DNA of 11,490 nt, from NCBI GenBank assembly GCA_934133165.1, contig CAKPAW010000020.1:1-11490 (forward strand), written 5' to 3'. This DNA comes from an uncultured Clostridia bacterium (GTDB taxonomy: Bacteria > Bacillota > Clostridia > TANB77 > CAG-508). A program made the translations under genes and the position numbers. Shown here in pieces: positions 6,978 through 11,490 of the stretch. The notes beneath the pieces were generated by a model that was not told where the DNA came from, did no database searches, and saw only the letters and a program-made list of their open reading frames with translations. Numbering within the stretch: position 1 is the stretch's first letter; each line of letters begins with the position of its first letter.

Positions 6978-8168
6978 GTGGAAGAATTAGATATAAAACA
7001 AATATTCAAATTTACATACCAAAGAAAAAATATATTAATTTATATCTTATTAATTTCTATAGTAGTAGGAGCATTATATACATTTGTAATAAAAAGACCC
7101 AAATATGAATCTAAAGCACAAATTTTAATAGATAAAGCAGATGCATCTATTGAAAAATATATAGTTAGTAAAGATGTATTAAAATCAGAAAATATAGATG
7201 TAAAGTTCGACAAAACAAGTAGGATTATCACAGCTATAGCAACAAATACAAAAAAAGATGCTGCTTTTAATGAAATAAATAGTTATATAAATACATTAGA
7301 AGATAGCCTACAAGCAACATATGGAACAAAAACATTTAAAATGTTAGAAACACCACAAGCACCTAAATCACCAAGTAATGCAACCTATTTAAAAGATATT
7401 GCAATATGTGTTCTTGTAGGAATAGTAGGATTTGCAGTATATATTATTGTTTTACTTAATATTAGCGGAATGGTAAGTGCATCAGAAATAGAAAATTTAA
7501 CTAAAATAAATGTGCTTGGAAAAGTTAGTTTAGAAAAGAAAAAAAATAAAAAAGAAACTATAAAATATACAACAAGCAACATAAATATTAGTAATCAATT
7601 AAAAAGAATAGAAGCAAACATAGAATTGAATAAAGAAAAGTCAAAAACAATATTATTTACAGGAGTAGGAAAACAACCTGGAACAACATATATTGTAAAC
7701 AATTTGGCAATTCAATTTGCTAAAATATATAACAAAGTATTAGTAATAGATGCAAATATATTTACAAAAACATTATCTAAAGAATACAATTTAGAAGAAA
7801 AATTTGGATTAACAAATATAATAAAATTAGATACATTCAAGGATATAGAAAATATAATACAAAAAATAGAAAAAGAAAATATTTATGTTTTACCAGTAGG
7901 AAAAGTAGAAGTTGAAGAAGAAAAATTCTTACAAAGTAATGTAAAAGAGTTACTAAAAATCTTAGAAAACAATTATGATATTATTTTAATAGATACAGCA
8001 TCTGTAAATGAAAAAGTTTTACCAATAGTTCTTACAAATATTGTAGATACTACAATTATAGTAGCACAAGAACAAAAAACAAATATAGAAGATATAGAAA
8101 ATGCAAAAGCAACAATAGAAAAGGTTGGGGGAAAAGCTTCAGGAGTTATATTAAATAAGGTAATTTAA
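6978..8168 (+). CDS. Fused Wzz-type membrane protein and degenerate BY-kinase (likely pseudokinase)
   Basis: A 396-residue protein joining a CpsC/Wzz-like half to a CpsD-like half. Residues about 18-38 and 139-160 are membrane helices flanking a short extracytoplasmic region with a proline-rich end (ETPQAPKSPS). The cytoplasmic half aligns with the BY-kinase fold: TGVGKQPGTT (228-237) stands at the Walker A position, VLVIDAN (254-260) at Walker A', IILIDTA (335-341) at Walker B, and it closes with GVILNKVI. In Walker A the GKS of active kinases is GTT, with the lysine displaced to 232. The second Asp of A' is Asn, and the protein stops where the tyrosine cluster should begin. It is therefore probably catalytically weak or dead and may act as an adaptor. 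The start is GTG with AAGGAGAG at 6964-6971; its first residues (MEELDIKQIF) resemble those of the 3917 gene. A degenerate but still ATP-binding protein remains possible. Confidence 0.82.
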   Translation: MEELDIKQIFKFTYQRKNILIYILLISIVVGALYTFVIKRPKYESKAQILIDKADASIEKYIVSKDVLKSENIDVKFDKTSRIITAIATNTKKDAAFNEINSYINTLEDSLQATYGTKTFKMLETPQAPKSPSNATYLKDIAICVLVGIVGFAVYIIVLLNISGMVSASEIENLTKINVLGKVSLEKKKNKKETIKYTTSNINISNQLKRIEANIELNKEKSKTILFTGVGKQPGTTYIVNNLAIQFAKIYNKVLVIDANIFTKTLSKEYNLEEKFGLTNIIKLDTFKDIENIIQKIEKENIYVLPVGKVEVEEEKFLQSNVKELLKILENNYDIILIDTASVNEKVLPIVLTNIVDTTIIVAQEQKTNIEDIENAKATIEKVGGKASGVILNKVI

Positions 8169-8172
8169 AAGA

Positions 8173-8213
8173 AAAGGGGATATCTTTATGATATCCTCTT
8201 TCTTGTCTTTTTT
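8173..8213 (+). terminator. Bidirectional terminator between convergent genes
   Basis: Stem 8173-8184 (AAAAGGGGATAT and C) pairs with 8190-8201 across a TTTAT loop, including one G-T pair, then TTGTCTTTTTTAC. On the minus strand the same hairpin is followed by CCCCTTTTCTTTT. It lies between the end of the fused gene (8168) and the end of the minus-strand gene (8219), so it can serve both. Confidence 0.8.
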
Positions 8214-8218
8214 ACTTT

Positions 8219-8620
8219 TTAAAATTTCCACGTAATGTAGTATGTACATGTGGTTTCTTCTTTGTAACTATGTCCTCCTACTGAAAAATAAATATCTGGA
8301 GCTGATATTGCATTAATATCTTTAAGCAACTCATAAATATATTGATTCGCTTCAGATATATTTTCTTCATGAAATATTGTAGCACCATTGATACCACATT
8401 CGGCCGGTGAAAGAGTTATTGATAACTCTTTTAAAAGAATGAAATTATGATTCGTGTAACCTGTTTCAATTAAATCCTCACTCCTAATTTGCCGAACAAT
8501 TTCAATTGCCTGTTTTGTTTTTTGTTCAGACCAACCTTTGTGTAATATCGATTTCTCAATTTTCTCGGATATAGATGGTAATCCTTTAAGTTGTTCGTTA
8601 AAAATTTTTAAAAGTGTCAT
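8219..8620 (-). CDS. Unrecognised 133-residue protein
   Basis: I do not recognise this protein. It has no signal peptide or membrane helix. The N-terminal 60 residues look helical and basic (EKIEKSILHKGWSEQKTKQAI). The rest looks mixed alpha/beta, with conserved-looking turns such as PAECGINGATIFHEE and a final strand SYKEETTCTYYITWKF. The start is well supported: AAGGAGGT (plus positions 8627-8634) lies six bases before the ATG. A good promoter lies upstream at 8705-8733, giving a leader of about 78 bases with pairing potential. Codon use looks less AT-biased than the neighbours (for example a CGGCCG stretch near 8401), which together with its reversed orientation hints at acquisition from elsewhere. 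Real gene status is likely; function unknown. Confidence 0.72.
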   Translation of the reverse strand: MTLLKIFNEQLKGLPSISEKIEKSILHKGWSEQKTKQAIEIVRQIRSEDLIETGYTNHNFILLKELSITLSPAECGINGATIFHEENISEANQYIYELLKDINAISAPDIYFSVGGHSYKEETTCTYYITWKF

Positions 8621-8641
8621 ATTGCTACCTCCTTAAAATTT

Positions 8642-8688
8642 CTTGGAGGTTTGAAACCTCCAAGTTACTTTTACTTTTTGGTTTCAAA
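8642..8688 (-). promoter_or_regulatory. Leader RNA with competing hairpins before the 133-residue gene
   Basis: Read on the minus strand, an 11-bp perfect inverted repeat occupies plus 8642-8652 and 8654-8664 (CTTGGAGGTTT / AAACCTCCAAG). Its second arm carries ACCTCC, which is also complementary to the GGAGGT of the ribosome-binding site just downstream. A nine-base segment further upstream (plus 8680-8688, TTTGAAACC on the minus strand) is complementary to GGTTTCAAA at plus 8650-8658, inside the hairpin. So pairing of segments 1:2, 2:3 and 3:ribosome site are mutually exclusive. The hairpin has only a weak T run after it, so it is not a convincing terminator. Regulation is inferred. Confidence 0.45.
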
Positions 8689-8704
8689 AATAAATTACAT
8701 CTTT

Positions 8705-8733
8705 ATTATAATATATTTTTATGTAAATTGCAA
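8705..8733 (-). promoter_or_regulatory. Promoter of the 133-residue gene
   Basis: On the minus strand: TTGCAA (plus 8728-8733), a 17-bp spacer, then a perfect TATAAT (plus 8705-8710). Transcription would start near 8698. It lies after the stop of the histidine phosphatase gene and reads away from it, so the two minus-strand genes need not be one operon. Confidence 0.65.
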
Positions 8734-8745
8734 GGCGGTTTCCGT

Positions 8746-9270
8746 TTATAATTTATATTCCTTTATTTCACAATTGTTTAATCCTCTATGTAAGAATAAG
8801 CCGTCTCCTATACCTTCAAAATATCCATTAAATGCTTTTGATATTCCACTATGAGCGACTATTAATACACTTTCATAATTTTTTTGTTTTAACTCGTCTA
8901 AAAAATTATATACTCTATCAAAAAAATCTCTTATATTTTCACTTGTTCCATATTGAATTTTAGTATTATAATTCCAATATTCATCTCTATTTGTAGTTTC
9001 AAGGGATTTTCCATTTAAATCTCCGCAGTTTCTTTCTGTTATCTTATTATCATAAATAATTTGATTCTTGTTTATATTTATTATGTCAGCAGTGTGTTTT
9101 GCTCTGATTAAAGGAGATGATATTATAATATCAAATTCTATATTTTTAATTTTATCTCTTAATTCTTCAGCTTGTTTTATTCCGTTTTCAGTTAAATCTT
9201 CATTTTGATTATTATATTCTTTTAATACATTATGTAGTACTTCACCATGTCTTACTAGATATACTTTCAT
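8746..9270 (-). CDS. Histidine phosphatase superfamily protein (phosphoglycerate mutase-like)
   Basis: A 174-residue cytoplasmic enzyme of the branch 1 histidine phosphatases, which hydrolyse phosphate esters through a phospho-histidine intermediate. The RHGE motif is at residues 7-10 with the nucleophile H8. LTENGIKQA, SSPLIRAKHTA, ITERNCGDLNGK (acidic and arginine contacts) and VAHSG (H140) follow in the normal order, and the protein ends soon after as expected. All catalytic residues are present, so it should be active. The substrate is not predictable; phosphoglycerate mutase, sugar-phosphate and nucleotide-related members share these motifs. A GGAGAG site precedes the ATG. It is transcribed away from the eroded zone on its right and towards the 133-residue gene. 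Confidence 0.85.
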   Translation of the reverse strand: MKVYLVRHGEVLHNVLKEYNNQNEDLTENGIKQAEELRDKIKNIEFDIIISSPLIRAKHTADIININKNQIIYDNKITERNCGDLNGKSLETTNRDEYWNYNTKIQYGTSENIRDFFDRVYNFLDELKQKNYESVLIVAHSGISKAFNGYFEGIGDGLFLHRGLNNCEIKEYKL

Positions 9271-9404
9271 TTATATACTCTCCAATCTATGATTTTAGTT
9301 TATATTATCATATTTTATATAAAAGTAAATAAAAAAATAAAAATTTTTTTAAAAGTAATGATTTTTCAATTTAAAACGTTCTTTATAAGTAGAAGGGGTA
9401 TTAA

Positions 9405-9730
9405 AATTACTATGTTTACGAAGAAGATTGCAAGTTTTTGGAATATAGTATTATAGTAGATCAAGCGAATTTACAAAATCTTTATGCATGGTATGGAGGA
9501 GTGTTACCAAAAGCACAAGGAAATGGAATTACGGATAATTTTTTTGATAAACTAATTGATTTTGACATTTATGATATCAAAAAAAGAGATTATGGAAGTG
9601 GAATAAGATCTATTTTAAATATTTAATTCATCCATCTTCGATATTTGAAATTGATTTGATAGACAATGGAAGATTCATAAAACCAGCAGAGATTGAAGAA
9701 AGACTTGTTAAAGCATATAAAAGCAATTGA
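9405..9730 (+). pseudogene. Broken remnant of an unrecognised gene (two frames)
   Basis: Two protein-like stretches lie in different frames. The first (9405-9626) reads open from just after a TAA and includes EYSIIVDQANLQNLYAWYGG and a tail KKRDYGSGIRSILNI ending in TAA. The second (about 9599-9730) reads IYFKYLIHPSSIFEIDLID and KPAEIEERLVKAYKSN to TGA. They overlap around 9599-9626, so one frameshift there would join them into a single protein end of about 110 residues. No ribosome-binding site or good start is seen. I do not recognise the family. It looks like the decayed C-terminal part of a gene whose beginning has been lost. Confidence 0.45.
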
Positions 9731-9861
9731 AAAAGTTCTGTTTCAAAGGAGCAGGTAATTATAAAACTTTGGAATATGCAATAAGATATTGTAATAGTTT
9801 TTCTAACAGACCAGAAATTATTATTAATGGAAGTAAAGAAAAGAAAAAATTAAGTTATTAA
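9727..9861 (+). pseudogene. Possible transposase remnant (IS91/IS801-like C-terminal fragment)
   Basis: A short open stretch reads LKKFCFKGAGNYKTLEYAIR, then YCNSFSNRPEIIINGS and KLSY before TAA (9859-9861). The order G-xYK-LEYAIRY, then RP, then a beta-strand ending in SY resembles the region of IS91/IS801-type (Y2) transposases that usually reads ...KYVTRY..RP..ESRI....V.F.Y. The resemblance is from memory of the pattern. No start codon context, ends or target duplications are visible, so this is a fragment at most. Confidence 0.35.
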
Positions 9862-9901
9862 AAAAATAGTTATAAGGGGAAAATTACAATTGAATAATGT
9901 G

Positions 9902-9940
9902 AAAAAAGTTATCTTATACTTGTATAAGGTAACTTTTTTT
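9902..9940 (+). terminator. Terminator-like hairpin overlapping a promoter
   Basis: A 17-bp stem (9902-9918 with 9923-9939, one G-T pair, loop CTTG) ends in seven T residues. It would end transcripts coming from the eroded zone. Its loop and 3' arm hold the -35 box of the next gene, so the element has two roles. Confidence 0.7.
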
Positions 9941-9948
9941 GGTATACT
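9920..9948 (+). promoter_or_regulatory. Promoter of the second histidine phosphatase, embedded in a hairpin
   Basis: TTGTAT (9920-9925) starts in the hairpin loop; after a 17-bp spacer comes TATACT (9943-9948). Transcription near 9955 would leave a leader of only about 17 bases with GGAGG at 9957-9961. A promoter is needed here because the terminator lies only 32 bases before the start codon. Confidence 0.55.
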
Positions 9949-9971
9949 TTCGATATGGAGGTATAAGAAGT

Positions 9972-10613
9972 ATGCAAAAAGAAACAATAGTATATCTAAT
10001 AAGACATTCAGAACAATTAAAAATAAATGGTATAAAAAATATAAAAGAAGATGATCAGATAAATAATGAAAAAATAACATTATCAGTTGAAGGAGAAAAT
10101 AAAGCAAAAGAATTAAGCCAAATGAATGAATTAAATAATATAGATGCTATATGGTCAAGCAACTATGTAAGAGCTATAGCTACTGCAAAATATATATCTT
10201 ATAGAAATAATTTAGAAATTAATATAGATAGTAATTTTAATGAAAGAAAATTAGGAAATTTAAAGACCTTAAAAGAGTTAGGTAAAAATAAAAAATATTC
10301 ATATACAGAAGAACAACTATTAGACAAAAATTTAAAAAATATTAATGGCGAAAACGGAATAGAAGTTAATAATAGAATGACAAATTCATTAAATAAGATA
10401 TTAAAAGAAAATGAAGGCAAAAAAATAGTAATAGTAAGCCATGGAGCAGCAATAAAGTTTTTACTTATGAATTGGTGTAAATTAAATGAAGATATTAAAT
10501 TAGTATATAAAGATAAAGTTTTAGACATAAGTTCACCATGCCTGTTAAAATTAACTTTTAGAAAAAATGAATTATTAGATTTAGAACAAAAAATATTAAA
10601 ATATAGCTTTTAG
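9972..10613 (+). CDS. Histidine phosphatase superfamily protein
   Basis: A 213-residue cytoplasmic phosphatase of the same superfamily as the 8746-9270 gene but clearly a different subfamily. The nucleophile motif is RHSE (R11, H12), with Ser in place of the usual Gly. LSVEGENKAKELS, WSSNYVRAIATA, NERKLGNL and VSHGAAIKFLL (H157) follow. All catalytic residues are present. I chose ATG 9972 because GGAGG lies 10 bases upstream and the protein then begins just before the first beta-strand (ETIVYLIRHSE). An in-frame TTG at 9939 would fall inside the terminator T run and is unlikely. The gene lies between two eroded stretches yet is intact, so it is probably under selection. Substrate unknown. Confidence 0.85.
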   Translation: MQKETIVYLIRHSEQLKINGIKNIKEDDQINNEKITLSVEGENKAKELSQMNELNNIDAIWSSNYVRAIATAKYISYRNNLEINIDSNFNERKLGNLKTLKELGKNKKYSYTEEQLLDKNLKNINGENGIEVNNRMTNSLNKILKENEGKKIVIVSHGAAIKFLLMNWCKLNEDIKLVYKDKVLDISSPCLLKLTFRKNELLDLEQKILKYSF

Positions 10614-10681
10614 CGAAATTTATAAGACTTATATGAACTAATAGCTGAAAATTTAAAATAGTAATAAAAGTAACACAAAAC

Positions 10682-10726
10682 AAACTCTTTCTCATATTAT
10701 ATAAAAAAATATGAGAGGAGTTTTTT
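10682..10726 (+). terminator. Terminator-like hairpin containing the next ribosome-binding site
   Basis: Arm 10682-10698 (AAACTCTTTCTCATATT) pairs with 10708-10723 with one bulged base and one wobble, followed by TTTTTT. It would terminate the phosphatase transcript. The 3' arm includes AGGAG (10716-10720), the ribosome-binding site of the peroxiredoxin reading frame nine bases before its ATG, so the folded RNA would also hide that site. Confidence 0.65.
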
Positions 10727-10729
10727 ATT

Positions 10730-10885
10730 ATGGATTATGAAATAATGATGAATGGAAATGTAAAAATAGGAATGCAAGCACCAGATTTTGAGGCAGATAC
10801 AACTATGGGAAGAATAAATTTAAATCAATATAGAGGAAAATGGGTAGTATTGTTTTCTCATCCAGGAGATTTTACCCCCGTATGA
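10730..10885 (+). pseudogene. Truncated peroxiredoxin (AhpC/TSA family), N-terminal 51 residues
   Basis: The frame from ATG 10730 reads a typical peroxiredoxin start: KIGMQAPDFEADTTMG, then LNQYRGKWVVLFSHPGDFTPV. In the family the next residue is the peroxidatic cysteine of the PxxxTxxC motif (here P45, T49 and position 52). That codon is TGA (10883-10885). After it the frame continues AYNLGKYQKR and shows no similarity to the expected TTE-type continuation, nor do the other two frames. The gene therefore ends exactly at its active site, and the rest has been lost or replaced. The product could have no peroxidase activity. A selenocysteine reading is considered and judged unlikely. Confidence 0.75.
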
Positions 10886-10958
10886 GCATACAATTTGGGG
10901 AAATATCAGAAACGCTTGATATTGCTTAATATTTCTTTAATCGATAACGTACTCTAAA

Positions 10959-11225
10959 ATGAATAAAAATTGCCACAAAATTGATCGTGAGGCGACTGAT
11001 TAGGAAGATTTAGCAATCATAACTAAAGATGATAAAAGTAATTTAGAAATTGTAGATAGTCAACTAAATTATCAATATCAAAAGTTAAAAGAAGAGTTTC
11101 AAAAGAGCCGATTTGAACATAAAGATACGATAGCTAAATACTTTACAGCGTTCCTGCAAAATTATCCAATGGATAATTTTGACAGGATAAATGAGTTTGT
11201 GGTATTATATGAATTAGAAAAATAG
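10959..11225 (+). pseudogene. Unrecognised 88-codon reading frame interrupted by TAG
   Basis: From ATG 10959 the frame reads 14 codons, a TAG at 11001-11003, then 73 further sense codons to TAG at 11223-11225. The second part looks protein-like: charged and helical (NYQYQKLKEEFQKSRFEHKD, then TIAKYFTAFLQNYPMDNFDR and NEFVVLYELEK). No ribosome-binding site is clear. Base composition is a little richer in G and C than the surroundings (GATCGTGAGGCGACTG near 10983). It could be a decayed mobile-element or phage gene; the family is not recognised. Confidence 0.4.
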
Positions 11226-11251
11226 AAATTTGTTGAAATGAAGGATTGATT

Positions 11252-11308
11252 ATGAAAAAAATAAAAACAGGAATATTATTAATTATATTAGGAAACTTAT
11301 TATATTAA
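11252..11308 (+). CDS. 18-residue hydrophobic peptide or stub of a membrane protein
   Basis: ATG 11252 to TAA 11306 encodes MKKIKTGILLIILGNLLY, with AAGGA near 11242 upstream. It looks like the beginning of a membrane protein (basic start, one hydrophobic helix, then stop). It may be a truncated gene, since the sequence after the stop (DYIFFL in frame) is still hydrophobic, or a true small membrane peptide. Confidence is low. Confidence 0.25.
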   Translation: MKKIKTGILLIILGNLLY

Positions 11309-11341
11309 GATTATATATTTTTTTTGTAAAGAGGTGTAAAT

Positions 11342-11490
11342 ATGAGTGATTCAAAAGAAAATGTTGATGTATTAAAAATGTATGGAGAAGACAGTACTAC
11401 ACAAAGAGATGAATTTTTAAAAAAGCATAACTTAAATGAAAAGGGGCTTACTAGTAAACAAGCTGAAATTAATATTAAGAAATTTGGTCT
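11342..11490 (+). CDS. P-type cation-transporting ATPase, N-terminal end (partial)
   Basis: The first 49 codons of a gene that runs off the window. ATG 11342 follows AGAGGTG by a normal spacing. After a charged lead (MSDSKENVDVLKMYGEDS) comes NEKGLTSKQAEINIKKFGL, which matches the start of the cation-ATPase N-terminal domain (pattern GLt..A...l.k.G.N) seen in calcium- and magnesium-type P-type ATPases. If complete it would be a membrane pump of about 850-900 residues using ATP to move a divalent cation. Ion specificity cannot be told from this part. Confidence 0.7.
   Translation, partial: MSDSKENVDVLKMYGEDSTTQRDEFLKKHNLNEKGLTSKQAEINIKKFG

Noticed and set aside
8642..8664. Hairpin as a plain terminator of the histidine phosphatase gene
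   Set aside because: A strong promoter lies between that gene and the hairpin, and the T run after the stem on the minus strand is weak and interrupted, so a leader role fits better.
8651..8854. Plus-strand 67-codon frame over the leader and phosphatase end
   Set aside because: It overlaps the convincing minus-strand histidine phosphatase and leader, is Tyr/Phe/Ile-rich, and has no family-like motif or ribosome-binding site.
9939..9971. TTG at 9939 as start of the second histidine phosphatase
   Set aside because: The TTG lies in the T run of a terminator and upstream of the likely transcription start; ATG 9972 has GGAGG at the right distance and gives the normal family N-terminus.
9890..10051. 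TTG-started leader-peptide frame (SD-like AAGGGG near 9875) across the hairpin
   Set aside because: It would overlap the phosphatase gene in another frame, uses a rare start, and its residues show only the mirrored bias of the hairpin and the overlapping gene.
1..11490. CRISPR array, tRNA, rRNA or known riboswitch
   Set aside because: I saw no regularly spaced short repeats, no cloverleaf-like GC-rich blocks and no conserved riboswitch cores on either strand; the only regular repeat is the coding ChW duplication.

Overview
The window is very AT-rich, with A/T-ending codons nearly throughout and strong AAGGAGG-type ribosome-binding sites. It uses TGA as a stop (for example at 5614-5616), so it uses the standard bacterial code and is not from a mycoplasma. 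Together with ChW repeats, which are a clostridial hallmark, this points to a low-GC Clostridia-type Firmicute, possibly an uncultured gut lineage. The genus cannot be set from the sequence.

Left part (1-3816): the last codons of an upstream gene and its terminator, then a monocistronic gene with its own promoter and terminator. It encodes a very large secreted M6-type zinc metalloprotease with a propeller-like region, two Ig-like modules and six ChW repeats arranged as a duplicated triplet.

Centre (3851-8213): a tyrosine-phosphorylation module of the exopolysaccharide type. A strong promoter drives a translationally coupled set: a Wzz/CpsC-type membrane adaptor, a CpsD-type BY-kinase with an unusual extra tail, and a CpsB-type PHP phosphatase. 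A small three-helix membrane protein of unknown function follows with its own promoter and a strong terminator. Next is a second, fused Wzz-kinase protein whose P-loop lysine and tyrosine cluster are missing, so it looks like a pseudokinase paralogue. No glycosyltransferase, flippase or polymerase gene lies between or immediately beside these genes, so the module looks like a regulator acting elsewhere.

Right-centre (8219-9270, minus strand): an unrecognised 133-residue protein whose leader RNA can form competing hairpins near its ribosome-binding site, and a histidine phosphatase.

Right part (9271-11490): an eroded accessory zone. It holds fragments of an unrecognised gene, a possible transposase relic, an intact second histidine phosphatase whose promoter is embedded in a terminator hairpin, and a peroxiredoxin cut off exactly at its catalytic-cysteine codon (now TGA). 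An 88-codon frame broken by a TAG and an 18-residue membrane-peptide stub follow. The window ends in the first 49 codons of a P-type cation ATPase.

The most interesting items are the pseudokinase pairing, the kinase tail, the possible three-segment RNA switch at 8642-8688 and the peroxiredoxin stop. All functional statements come from reading motifs by eye; no searches were run.
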